DNA of 64,000 nucleotides from Endomicrobiales bacterium (GTDB taxonomy: Bacteria > Elusimicrobiota > Endomicrobiia > Endomicrobiales > JALOBY01): positions 1 to 64,000 of the forward strand of contig JALOBY010000004.1 in the NCBI GenBank assembly GCA_023228045.1. Direction: 5' to 3'. Every line of letters starts with the position of its first letter. The stretch's first letter is position 1. The notes below the pieces were generated by a model that ran no database searches, was not told the DNA's origin, and worked only from the letters and a program-made list of their open reading frames with translations. The translations under genes were made by a program, and so were the position numbers. Below, piece by piece: positions 17,656-25,886 of the stretch.

Positions 17656-18319
17656 TAAAGCCAGTAACGGTAATACCAAACATAAAATTGTCAAGCAAAA
17701 TATTTTTTGGCTTTGTAATATCAATCATAAAAAAATCAAGCTTCATCTCAGGGGCAGCTAAAAAACGCCAGCCAAAACTATAGTTGTCATTTATTGGGTT
17801 GTAGTCAAAAATAAATTGTTCCATCAATTGGCTTAAAGTAACACTCCAAAAGCACTCAAGCTTATTTTCCCAAAGCATACCGCCTTCAACATTTAAATCA
17901 AAAAAATCAGGTAAATATTTGCCAAATATTGCATAAAATGTTCCACGCCTTTGTGCAAGCGTTATGCTTAAAGGGTACAGATTTTCTTTAATTGCGCGGT
18001 ATTTTGATTGGATGGAGAATTCATCTACTTTGCGTGTAAGGTTTTCTGAATCAAAAGAAGATAGTGGTGTTACATTACGCAAATCGAAACTTATACCAGC
18101 TTCAAAGTCCTTCAAAAAACCGTAGTCAATTCCGGGTGCAAAGCGGTGCAAGCCAAAACTCCATTCATTTTTATCCAATGTATAAACAGATGGCGTTTGT
18201 ATATTGCCCGAATGTCCTGTTAAATTTTGCGCGGTGTTAAAGTACTGGTAGTTTTCATACGCACTTGCCAAAGAACTTAAAAACAGCAGCAAAACAGAAA
18301 AAACAATTATTTTTATCAT
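17648..18319 (-). CDS. Exported protein, probable outer-membrane barrel, unknown function
   Basis: The 223-residue protein has a clear signal peptide (MIKIIVFSVLLLFLSSLASA). Strand-like segments follow (WSFGLHRFAPGIDYGF, AGISFDLRNVTPL, LYPLSITLAQRRGTFYAIFG). The early NIQTPSVYTLDKNEWSFGL resembles the start of YjbH/YbjH-like exopolysaccharide-related barrels, but only weakly. The end overlaps the acylphosphatase start by 8 bases. Confidence 0.6.
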   Translation of the reverse strand: MIKIIVFSVLLLFLSSLASAYENYQYFNTAQNLTGHSGNIQTPSVYTLDKNEWSFGLHRFAPGIDYGFLKDFEAGISFDLRNVTPLSSFDSENLTRKVDEFSIQSKYRAIKENLYPLSITLAQRRGTFYAIFGKYLPDFFDLNVEGGMLWENKLECFWSVTLSQLMEQFIFDYNPINDNYSFGWRFLAAPEMKLDFFMIDITKPKNILLDNFMFGITVTGFNG

Positions 18320-18329
18320 TGTATATGAA

Positions 18330-18403
18330 TCGGGGCGACTGGATTTGAACCAGCGACCTCACGGTCCCGAACCGTGCGTTCTAGCCAGCTGAACTACGCC
18401 CCG
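18330..18403 (-). tRNA. tRNA-Pro (CGG)
   Basis: A 74-base cloverleaf is visible. The acceptor stem is CGGGGCG/CGCCCCG, the anticodon stem CACGG/CCGTG holds the loop TTCGGGA (anticodon CGG), the T loop is TTCAAAT, and the discriminator is A. It reads CCG codons. Confidence 0.95.
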
Positions 18404-18454
18404 CCGTCGTAAAACTTAGTGTATTCTAACAAATTGAATGTTTTAAAAGCAATT

Positions 18455-18796
18455 TTAAAGATATTTAAGAAAAGTGTTTTTTTCGTCAACAATCACATTT
18501 TTTGCCTGTGGCGTATTATCTGCAAGCTCAAAGCCCATAATTATTATTTTTTCCCCTGTCTTAATAAGGTGTGCCGCGGCACCATTCATACAAATTACAC
18601 CAGAATTGCGTAGGCCTGTCATAACATAGGTTTCTAGCCTTGCACCAGATGTAATGCTTGAAACAAGCACTTTTTCACCTTTCAAAAGCCCCGCTTTTTC
18701 AATTAACTCTTCATCTATTGTAATACTGCCTGTATAGTTAATGTTAGCTTCTGTGACCGTTGCTCTGTGAATTTTTGACCTTAAAAACCATCTCAT
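18455..18796 (-). CDS. panD: Aspartate 1-decarboxylase (pyruvoyl)
   Basis: PanD makes beta-alanine for pantothenate and coenzyme A. The length (113 residues) is standard. The self-processing Gly-Ser pair lies at residues 23-24 (NYTGSITID), with K9 and the IHRATVTEANINY lead typical of the family. GVICMNGAAAHL forms the later conserved loop. It stands between two proline tRNAs; panB and panC are not in the window. Confidence 0.95.
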   Translation of the reverse strand: MRWFLRSKIHRATVTEANINYTGSITIDEELIEKAGLLKGEKVLVSSITSGARLETYVMTGLRNSGVICMNGAAAHLIKTGEKIIIMGFELADNTPQAKNVIVDEKNTFLKYL

Positions 18797-18830
18797 AGTT
18801 TCCCTCGAGTTTTATTTTACAGCAATAGAA

Positions 18831-18904
18831 TCGGGGCGGCCGGACTTGAACCGGCGACCTCTCCCACCCCAAGGGAGTGCGCTAGCCAACTACGCTACGC
18901 CCCG
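18831..18904 (-). tRNA. tRNA-Pro (GGG)
   Basis: The 74-base cloverleaf has acceptor CGGGGCG/CGCCCCG, anticodon stem CTCCC/GGGAG, loop TTGGGGT (anticodon GGG) and T loop TTCAAGT. It shares its acceptor stem with the tRNA-Pro (CGG) 430 bases away but differs in the other arms. Confidence 0.94.
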
Positions 18905-18936
18905 ATAGTTAACCGTTTTATACTGGGGTAATAAAT

Positions 18937-19314
18937 TTATTGCTGCTTTAAAATTTTTACTATTGCTTCAATATCTGACCGTATTTCTCTGATTGCTTGT
19001 GGGTTAATAAATGTCCCAATGCCAAGGTTTAGCTGGTTTTCATTTGTGTTATCTTTTTTACGCCTGTCAACGGCAAGTGTTTTTCTTGCTCCTGCAATAG
19101 TGAACTTTTTAGTGTATAAGAGTTCTTTTATACTAAATAGCAATTCAATATCTTTTTTTGTGTACTTTCTTTGACCAGAGATTCTCCTTTGAGGGTGAAG
19201 TGTTTTAAACTCACTTTCCCAATAACGCAATACATAGGGCTTTATTTGCAGTAATTGGCTAACCTCACCTATGGAAAAAAATTCTTTTTCAGGAAGTGCT
19301 GGTATTTCACTCAT
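18937..19314 (-). CDS. MerR-family transcriptional regulator
   Basis: The 125-residue protein has an N-terminal MerR-type winged helix (FFSIGEVSQLLQIKPYVLRYWE, then RKYTKKDIELLFSIKELLY). Its short C-terminal tail has no visible effector domain. Small MerR proteins of this kind lie beside HU/IHF genes in many bacteria, as here. The targets are unknown. Confidence 0.87.
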   Translation of the reverse strand: MSEIPALPEKEFFSIGEVSQLLQIKPYVLRYWESEFKTLHPQRRISGQRKYTKKDIELLFSIKELLYTKKFTIAGARKTLAVDRRKKDNTNENQLNLGIGTFINPQAIREIRSDIEAIVKILKQQ

Positions 19315-19424
19315 AGTTGTAATCCTTAAAGTAAGACTTAAACATTAAACCAAAAAAATAAATACAAATCAAAAAAATTTATAATTTTTAATAATATCAT
19401 GTTACAAAAAGCAATTGAGCAAAA

Positions 19425-19685
19425 CTATTTAAAAAAATCTTTTGCAATTTTAAAACGAATCTTTTTGCGTGGAGTTATTTGCAACCTTTGGCCTGTTTTT
19501 GGATTTCTGCCACCTTTTGGTTTTGTTGTAAAAGCTCTGAAACTGCCAAAGCCGGATATTACAACTTTTTCGTCGTTTGTAATGGCTTTTTTCATATTGG
19601 AGAAGATATTTTCAAGCGCGTCTTTTGCCTCTTTTTTTGTGCTTAACACTTTTTGCAAGTTGTCGATTAAATTTAGTTTGTTCAT
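19425..19685 (-). CDS. HU/IHF-family DNA-bending protein
   Basis: The 86-residue protein ends with the HU beta-arm region VVISGFGSFRAF and RNPKTGQRLQITPRKKIRFK. The N-terminal helices match HU but lack the usual KxELI start. It forms a nucleoid-associated dimer. HU and IHF cannot be separated by eye. Confidence 0.9.
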   Translation of the reverse strand: MNKLNLIDNLQKVLSTKKEAKDALENIFSNMKKAITNDEKVVISGFGSFRAFTTKPKGGRNPKTGQRLQITPRKKIRFKIAKDFFK

Positions 19686-19726
19686 TCTTTACTCCATATG
19701 GTTTAAATATTTAACTAATTACATCA

Positions 19727-20749
19727 TCAGAAATTTTCGTAAATTAGTTCCTCAGGTTTTGCCTGCCGAAGCATTAGTTCTTGTAAAGCATCTTTTGGGG
19801 GCTTGTTGTTATAGAGCACTGAGTAAATTTGTTTTGTTATTGGTAAATCGAGGCCGAACTTTTCTGCAAGATCAAATGCGCTTTTTGTGGTTTTTACCCC
19901 TTCTGCAATCATAAGTACACCTTTTTCCGCAGCAGAGAGTGTTTGCCCCCGCCCAAGTTTTTCACCCAAAGTGCGGTTTCTGGAGTACTTAGAAAAACAT
20001 GTAACCATTAAATCACCAAGCCCAGCAAGGCCTAAATATGTTGAAGTATCTCCACCCATCTTAACACCAAGTTTGATCATTTCACGCAAGGCACGGGTAA
20101 TTAGTGCCGCTTTTGTATTATCGCCTAAAGCAAGCCCGTCGCACATGCCGGCAGCTATTGCGTAAATGTTTTTTAGAGCGCCTGCGGTTTGCACACCAGT
20201 TATGTCGCTCTGTGTATAAATTCTAAAGAAATCTGTCATAAACAGCTCTTGTACTTTTATAGCTGCAAGGATATCTTTGCTTGCGCTAACGGCTGCTGTT
20301 GGAATTTTTATAGATACTTCTTCGGCATGTGTTGGACCTGAAATGGCAACAATTTGTTCGTTATTTTTTTCCCCAAGTTCATCTAAAATTATTTCTGTCA
20401 TTAAGCTTAAAGTTGAATTTTCTATTCCTTTTACTGCAGATATAAGTGTTGTGTTAGTAAGGTTTGCATTTGAGCGCTTAAGGGTTTTGGCAACACTTCT
20501 GAGTGTGTGAGATGGCACAACAAATAACAAGAAGTCGGCAGAGTTTGCCGCAGTAAAAATATCGCTTGTGACAAAAATTTCTTTTGATAATGTTGCTTGC
20601 GGGAAAAAGGAAAGTTTTCTGCTTTGAGATAATTTTGACGCGTTTATAGGATCAAACTCCCAAAGCGTAACATTGTTGCCTTTTTGCGCTAGAAGGTTGG
20701 CAAGAGTTATTCCCCAAGATCCTGCCCCAAGTACACCCACAGTAGTCAT
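19727..20749 (-). CDS. gpsA: Glycerol-3-phosphate dehydrogenase [NAD(P)+]
   Basis: The 340-residue enzyme makes sn-glycerol 3-phosphate for phospholipids. It has the Rossmann GVLGAGSWGITLANLL at the start, the FVVPSH segment, AISGPTHAEEV, the catalytic lysine in GALKNIYAIAAG, and NRTLGEKLGRG. Its start overlaps the plsY stop by 4 bases, so the pair runs G3P synthesis and acylation together. Confidence 0.95.
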   Translation of the reverse strand: MTTVGVLGAGSWGITLANLLAQKGNNVTLWEFDPINASKLSQSRKLSFFPQATLSKEIFVTSDIFTAANSADFLLFVVPSHTLRSVAKTLKRSNANLTNTTLISAVKGIENSTLSLMTEIILDELGEKNNEQIVAISGPTHAEEVSIKIPTAAVSASKDILAAIKVQELFMTDFFRIYTQSDITGVQTAGALKNIYAIAAGMCDGLALGDNTKAALITRALREMIKLGVKMGGDTSTYLGLAGLGDLMVTCFSKYSRNRTLGEKLGRGQTLSAAEKGVLMIAEGVKTTKSAFDLAEKFGLDLPITKQIYSVLYNNKPPKDALQELMLRQAKPEELIYENF

Positions 20750-21348
20750 AGTTTTTCCTTTTTAAATATTTTAAGCTTATTTTCTTTGCCGGCAAGTAGC
20801 CGCTTTATGTTTGGGATGTGTTTTATTAGAACTGTAATAGAAATTAGCAATGAAAAAATAAAAATTAGTTTGCTACTTTTTGTTATTAGTACAAATATCG
20901 GCAGGCAAAAAGCTGCAAGAATTGAAGCAAGCGATATATAGCCAAATATAGTAAATACCACAATGAAAACACCAAGCGCAAAGAGCACTGATAGTGGCAT
21001 TAGTGCTAAAAAAACACCGGCGGCAGTTGCTACACCTTTGCCACCTTTAAAACCTAAAAAGACCGTCCACATGTGCCCTATTATCGCACATAAGCCAGCA
21101 ATCACCGCAGTGCTTTGGTTGCCCCAGATGGATGCCGCAACAAAGACAGGTAAAAAGCCCTTAGCACTATCAAGTAATAAAGTTATCACACCGGCAATTG
21201 GCCCTGCAACTCTAAAAACATTTGTAGCTCCTGGGTTTGCCGATCCGTATTTGCGTATATTAAGCCCAGTAAACAACTTTGTGATTATAAAGCCAAAAGG
21301 TATGGCACCGCAAAGATAAGAGAAAATAATAATAAGTAGCAGTTTCAT
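20746..21348 (-). CDS. plsY: Acyl-phosphate:glycerol-3-phosphate acyltransferase
   Basis: The 200-residue multi-pass membrane enzyme transfers acyl from acyl phosphate to G3P. Family motifs are present: SYLCGAIPFGFI, YGSANPGATNVFRV, LDSAKGFLPV, GHMWTVFLGFKGGKGVAT and HIPNIKRLLAG. It overlaps both der upstream and gpsA downstream by 4 bases. Confidence 0.95.
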   Translation of the reverse strand: MKLLLIIIFSYLCGAIPFGFIITKLFTGLNIRKYGSANPGATNVFRVAGPIAGVITLLLDSAKGFLPVFVAASIWGNQSTAVIAGLCAIIGHMWTVFLGFKGGKGVATAAGVFLALMPLSVLFALGVFIVVFTIFGYISLASILAAFCLPIFVLITKSSKLIFIFSLLISITVLIKHIPNIKRLLAGKENKLKIFKKEKL

Positions 21349-22664
21349 TTTCGATTATTCCTAACACGGTTGTCTCTAAAATCTAAAGATATTGGAGAAC
21401 CGACAAAACCAAAATGTTCTCTCAGAGAGTTTTCTATATAGCGTTTGTATGAAAAATGAAGAATTTCTAAATCGTTAAATATGTAAGTAAATTTTGGCGG
21501 TTTAGTTCCTGTTTGCATTACTTCTTGAATTCTAAGTACTTTGCCAAAGCGCGAGTATGGTTTGCGTGATTCAGCTTGAAGCGACACTTCTTTTAGTTCT
21601 TCTTGAGGAACCGTTTTTGAATATTGAGTGTAAATTTCGGAAACCTCATCTAATATTCTTTCTGTGCGCAAACCGGTTTTAGCAGAAATATAAATAATTT
21701 TTGTCCAAGATATAAACTTCATTTTTTGTTCAAGGTCTCTTAGGAGTTTTTTTGCTTCTTCCTCTCTTTCTTCAATTAAGTCCCACTTATTTATTGCCAC
21801 AAGGCACGCACATCGGCTTTCTAAAATAAGTTCCGCTATTTTTGTATCGGTATCGCCTATTCCTTGATCGCCATCAATTAACAACACAGCTACATCGGCT
21901 GATTCCAATGCTTTTCTTGCGCTTAGTGCGGATAAATAATCTAAGTCGTTTTTGTAAATTCTACTTTTATGTAGTCCCGGGGTGTCTATTAAAATGAAGT
22001 CCTGATTATTTCTTTGCAACCTAGCGTCTATAGCTTCACGGGTAGTGCCAGGTGTTGAGCTAACTATGCTTCTGTAATTTTTGCAAAGAGCATTTACAAG
22101 TGATGATTTACCTGAGTTTGGTTTTCCAACAAGTGCGATTTTTATGCAGTTGTGCTCAAGCGGGGCGTTTGGCGAGTTTTCATCTAATAGTCCACAGGCA
22201 CGGTCTAAGAGTTCTGCAATGTTTAGCCCGTGAGTAGAAGAAATTCCAACCATATTCTTTATGCCGAGTTTTGTGAAGTCAAAAAGTTTTAATTCATCTT
22301 TTTCCGTGTCAATTTTATTTACGGCTAAAACTGTTTTTATGTTTTTTTTACGCAATGTTTTAAGTAGCCCTAGGTCTAATGGCATTATCCCAGTTTGGGA
22401 GTCAACAACAAAAATAGCGACTTGCGAACTTGATAGGGCCACATTCATTTGTTTTTCTATTTCTTTAGAAAATTCTGATGTTTCATCGCCCCATCCACCT
22501 GTATCAACAATGGAGTAGCTTTTAGCACCCCAAAAAAAAGTTGAACAGTTTGTGTCTCTAGTAGTTCCGGGAAGATGGTGCACCAATGCCTTTCTTTGCC
22601 CGATTATGCGGTTAAAGAGTGTTGATTTGCCAACATTTGGTCTGCCAATAATTGCAATTTGCAT
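21345..22664 (-). CDS. der: Ribosome assembly GTPase Der (EngA)
   Basis: This 439-residue protein has two tandem GTPase domains, unique to Der. The G1 motifs are GRPNVGKST (residue 7) and GKPNSGKSS (about residue 177); the G3 motifs are DTGG and DTPGLH; the G4 motifs are NKID and NKWD. A C-terminal KH-like domain follows. It acts in 50S subunit maturation. It is coupled to plsY. Confidence 0.96.
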   Translation of the reverse strand: MQIAIIGRPNVGKSTLFNRIIGQRKALVHHLPGTTRDTNCSTFFWGAKSYSIVDTGGWGDETSEFSKEIEKQMNVALSSSQVAIFVVDSQTGIMPLDLGLLKTLRKKNIKTVLAVNKIDTEKDELKLFDFTKLGIKNMVGISSTHGLNIAELLDRACGLLDENSPNAPLEHNCIKIALVGKPNSGKSSLVNALCKNYRSIVSSTPGTTREAIDARLQRNNQDFILIDTPGLHKSRIYKNDLDYLSALSARKALESADVAVLLIDGDQGIGDTDTKIAELILESRCACLVAINKWDLIEEREEEAKKLLRDLEQKMKFISWTKIIYISAKTGLRTERILDEVSEIYTQYSKTVPQEELKEVSLQAESRKPYSRFGKVLRIQEVMQTGTKPPKFTYIFNDLEILHFSYKRYIENSLREHFGFVGSPISLDFRDNRVRNNRK

Positions 22665-22666
22665 AG

Positions 22667-23191
22667 TTAATTTTGCTTTCCAAGTTTTTTTGAACCGGCG
22701 ATAAGATAATCAACACAAGATATTGCAGTTATTATTACCATTGAAGTTGTTAAAGCCTGCATAAGCTGTGCTGGAAGTTTAAACAGTAAAAACAAAATTG
22801 TAAGCATTTGTATTATAGTTGTAAGTTTGCCTAAAAAGCGCGGAGTAATTTCTTTTGAGTTTGTTAGAAAATAAATGAGCATCCAGCCAAGCACAATAAT
22901 TAGATCACGGCTTAAGATTACAACAAAAATCCACAATGGAATTATTTTTAAATAAACAAGCGTAATAAAAGAAGAAAGCATTAGCAGTTTATCGGCCAGT
23001 GGGTCTAAAAATGAACCAAGCTGTGTTTTTTGTTTTTTCCAGCGGGCTACAAAACCGTCAAGTGCGTCGGTAACAATGGTTAGAGAAAATATTATTGCAG
23101 GTACCGGGTGTATGCCTTGCAGCAGTGTAACAATAAAAACTGGTATAAGAGCTATGCGCACTATCGTTATTTTGTTTGCCAATGTCATCAT
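22667..23191 (-). CDS. pgsA: CDP-diacylglycerol-glycerol-3-phosphate 3-phosphatidyltransferase
   Basis: The 174-residue membrane enzyme makes phosphatidylglycerol phosphate. The CDP-alcohol phosphotransferase signature is complete (DALDGFVARWKK, then GSFLDPLADK). The start ANKITIVRIALIP is typical. It lies 1 base after hflX and 2 bases before der in a phospholipid/GTPase operon. A start one codon later is equally possible. Confidence 0.93.
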   Translation of the reverse strand: MMTLANKITIVRIALIPVFIVTLLQGIHPVPAIIFSLTIVTDALDGFVARWKKQKTQLGSFLDPLADKLLMLSSFITLVYLKIIPLWIFVVILSRDLIIVLGWMLIYFLTNSKEITPRFLGKLTTIIQMLTILFLLFKLPAQLMQALTTSMVIITAISCVDYLIAGSKKLGKQN

Positions 23192-23192
23192 T

Positions 23193-24440
23193 TTAGTTCT
23201 CCAACAAGTGGTTTATTTTATTTATTATTGCCGGTATTGCGCGCAAGTCTATACGCATACCTTTTTGACTGTATCTCTGTGAATCTATCAGTGCCATTGA
23301 GCGTATTTGGGCTACTGCACTTTCTTTTCCAAATGGTATGTTGAATATTTTTCTGCGAAGTTTTGGCATAACCGCACGGCTAATGCCATTTAAAAGCTCA
23401 TCTATTCCCTTGCCATTTTTGGCAGATATAAAAAAGCATTTATCAATTTCTTTTTTTATTTTTGCCAATCTCCCATCAGGTGCTAAGTCAATTTTATTGT
23501 AAACCTCAATTACAGGAACTTCGCCAGAACCAACTTCTTCAAGTACTTCGTAAACAGTATTTTTTTGTTGAATATAGTTGTCATTTGATGCATCTATAAT
23601 ATGCAACAGGCAGTGTGCCTGAGATAGCCCCGAAAGTGTTGATTGAAATGCTGCAATTAGCTGGTGAGGTAGTTTGTTTATAAAACCAACTGTGTCGGTA
23701 AATAAAGCTTTTCTTCCCTCACTCATTGAAACAGATCTTGTGGCGGTATCAAGTGTAGCAAAAAGTCTATTGTCGGCATAAACAGGGTCTTTTGTTTTTG
23801 CAAGAGTGTTTAGAAGCGTTGATTTGCCTGCGTTTGTGTATCCAACTATTGCAATTAGTGGCGTGCCGGAGTTTATGCGCTCTTTGCCGGAGGTGTCCCT
23901 ATGGCGTTTTATTTCTTCTAACTCTTTATCTAAAGCTGTAATTTGATTTTTAATTTTGCGCTGGTCTGTTTCAAGTTTTTTTTCACCTGGTCCGCGTGTT
24001 CCTATACCGCCTTTTTGGCTGTCAAGAAAAATTCCATTACATGCAAGGTGAGTTAGGTTGTAAGCAAGTTGCGCCCTTTCAACTTGCAATTTACCCTCTT
24101 TTGATTGAGCGCGCTTGGCAAAAATATCAAGTATCAAACGGGTGCGGTCAACTATTTTAAGTTTAGTTAGTTCTTGCAGATTTCTTTGTTGAGATGGTTT
24201 TATTTCATCATCAATAATTAATGTGTTGATTTTTTTTTCTTGTGCAAGTTCACTTATCTCGGTAGCTTTTCCAATACCGAAGTAATAAGCGGGGTCAATT
24301 TTATTTCTGCTTTGGATAAAGACATCATCAGTTATTGCGCCGGCACTATGTGCAAGACTGCGCAGTTCTTCTAATGAGTGATGCAGTTGCAATGGTTTTA
24401 TATTAGGTAATTTAAGTGCGGCAAGAAAGCATTTTTCCAT
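23193..24440 (-). CDS. hflX: Ribosome-associated GTPase HflX
   Basis: The 415-residue protein has the N-terminal HflX domain (GKATEISELAQ, IIDDEIKPSQQRNL, KEGKLQVERAQLAY, GGIGTRGPGEKKLE). A G domain with GYTNAGKSTLLN, DTVGFI and YNKIDL follows. It splits stalled ribosomes under stress. It is the first gene of the hflX-pgsA-der-plsY-gpsA run, 60 bases after miaA. Confidence 0.95.
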   Translation of the reverse strand: MEKCFLAALKLPNIKPLQLHHSLEELRSLAHSAGAITDDVFIQSRNKIDPAYYFGIGKATEISELAQEKKINTLIIDDEIKPSQQRNLQELTKLKIVDRTRLILDIFAKRAQSKEGKLQVERAQLAYNLTHLACNGIFLDSQKGGIGTRGPGEKKLETDQRKIKNQITALDKELEEIKRHRDTSGKERINSGTPLIAIVGYTNAGKSTLLNTLAKTKDPVYADNRLFATLDTATRSVSMSEGRKALFTDTVGFINKLPHQLIAAFQSTLSGLSQAHCLLHIIDASNDNYIQQKNTVYEVLEEVGSGEVPVIEVYNKIDLAPDGRLAKIKKEIDKCFFISAKNGKGIDELLNGISRAVMPKLRRKIFNIPFGKESAVAQIRSMALIDSQRYSQKGMRIDLRAIPAIINKINHLLEN

Positions 24441-24500
24441 GACAGTAATTATACTAAATTATTAGTCAGAAAAGTTGAATATTTTACATGAAAACTTTTT

Positions 24501-25469
24501 CTATGGTAGCTTTTTATTTGCGGTGATAATTATTTGTGAAATTTGTTGACTTGTGCTTAATGAGGGATCAATCCAATTTATTGTGTTGTCTTTGGCAAAC
24601 CATGTTAATTGGCGTTTTGCATAGTTTCTGGTTTTTGTTTTTATAAGCTCCGCGGTTTGGCTGAGTGTTAGTTCCCCATCTAAAAATAAAACACTTTCTT
24701 TGTATCCGATAGTTTTAAGGCCCGCTGACCCTTTAGTATAACCCATAGCAATTACTTTTTTTGTTTCATCTATAAGACCTTGTTTTAACATCTCATCTGT
24801 ACGGTTATTTATTTTTTTATATAGAATGTCTCGGTTTGTTTTTAATGCAAACTTTATAAATAATCCTTTTTGCGAAGGTTTATTTTCTTTTGAAAGTTGG
24901 CTTGGCGATTTTCCGCAAAGGCGCAATACTTCAACTGAGCGAATGAGGCGTTGTGGGTTTTGGCGGTTTTTTTCTGCAAGGTCAGCATCAACTTTTTTTA
25001 ATTCCTCATAAAGCGGTTTTAACCCATGTGTTTCTACAATTGCGTTAAGTTGGGATCTCAGTTCGTTATCCCTCGGTGGGGCGGGAGCAAGCCCTTCTGT
25101 TAGTGCTTTTATATAAAGGCCGGTTCCGCCAACAATTATGGGCACTTTTCCATTGTTAATTATTTCGCAAATTTTTTCTTTGGCAAGTTCAACAAATTTG
25201 CCTGCATCAAAAAACTCATCGGGGTTAATTATATCTGTGAGGTGTTGTGGTATGTTTGAGGCAATACGGCAGTTTCTCTCTTTAGAAAAAACGCCTTCTT
25301 TATTTGTGCCAATGTCTAAATAGCGATAAACCTGCCTTGAGTCAGCAGAAATTATTTCTCCATTAATTTTATTAGCTAAATTGATTGCAGTACTTGTTTT
25401 GCCTGATGCGCTAGGACCGCAGATAACAATGACAAAGTTGGCAGGTTGTATTTTGAGTTTTGAATTCAT
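24501..25469 (-). CDS. miaA: tRNA dimethylallyltransferase
   Basis: MiaA adds dimethylallyl to A37 of tRNAs reading UNN codons; MiaB (about 32 kb) then thiolates the same base. The 322-residue protein has the P-loop GPSASGKTSTA, ISADSRQVYRYLDIGTNK and VGGTGLYIKAL, and a C-terminal KTRNYAKRQLTWF. A short lipoprotein gene with its own terminator lies upstream. Confidence 0.95.
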   Translation of the reverse strand: MNSKLKIQPANFVIVICGPSASGKTSTAINLANKINGEIISADSRQVYRYLDIGTNKEGVFSKERNCRIASNIPQHLTDIINPDEFFDAGKFVELAKEKICEIINNGKVPIIVGGTGLYIKALTEGLAPAPPRDNELRSQLNAIVETHGLKPLYEELKKVDADLAEKNRQNPQRLIRSVEVLRLCGKSPSQLSKENKPSQKGLFIKFALKTNRDILYKKINNRTDEMLKQGLIDETKKVIAMGYTKGSAGLKTIGYKESVLFLDGELTLSQTAELIKTKTRNYAKRQLTWFAKDNTINWIDPSLSTSQQISQIIITANKKLP

Positions 25470-25484
25470 ACTTGATGATACAAT

Positions 25485-25520
25485 AAAAAAGCAGGGATAT
25501 AAAATTATACCCCTGCTTTT
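25485..25520 (-). terminator. Rho-independent terminator of the small lipoprotein gene
   Basis: On the minus strand an aaaagcagggg/ccctgctttt stem with an A/T-rich loop ends in a T run. It starts about 12 bases after the lipoprotein stop. Confidence 0.85.
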
Positions 25521-25531
25521 AAACTATAGAA

Positions 25532-25678
25532 TTATTTTGCTACTGCTGGAGTTGCGGCAACTTCTGTTGAAACTACAACATTTGTTGCTGTTCCATCGGT
25601 TGCTACTGGAGCTTCCTTCTTCTGGCATCCGGCAAACACAACAGCTGCGAAGAAAAGAACAAGCATAAGTTTTTTCAT
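25532..25678 (-). CDS. Small lipoprotein, 48 residues
   Basis: This short gene has a textbook AAAGGAGGTG ribosome site 6 bases before its ATG. The product begins MKKLMLVLFFAAVVFAGC, a lipoprotein signal peptide with the lipobox FAGC and acceptor Cys18. A 30-residue Lys-Glu then Ala/Val/Thr-rich tail follows with no recognisable fold. The ready promoter, strong ribosome site and tight terminator point to abundant expression as a single-gene unit. It may be a Lpp- or entericidin-like envelope peptide; the function is not known. Confidence 0.85.
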   Translation of the reverse strand: MKKLMLVLFFAAVVFAGCQKKEAPVATDGTATNVVVSTEVAATPAVAK

Positions 25679-25797
25679 ATTGACACCTCCTTTTTAAAAG
25701 ATTTTTTCTGTTATTAAAAAGACCCCTGCTTATTTTATAAACAAGAGTTTAACAGTTGATGGTTTTTATTGTGTACACATTTTTTAATTGTGGCACA

Positions 25798-25826
25798 AGT
25801 GTATCAAAAGCTTTTTTTGTTGTCAA
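25798..25826 (-). promoter_or_regulatory. Promoter of the small lipoprotein gene
   Basis: On the minus strand, TTGACA (25821-25826) and TACACT (25798-25803) are separated by 17 bases. The predicted leader is about 110 bases long. Confidence 0.65.
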
Positions 25827-25886
25827 ATTCCCCCCCAAAAAAAGTTTTTATAAATGACAGGGAAACAACTTATCAAATTAGTAAAA

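Noticed and set aside
18330..18904. Tandem duplication of a proline tRNA region
   Set aside because: The two tRNAs have different anticodons and arms, and the DNA between them (panD) is not repeated. Only the acceptor stem is shared.
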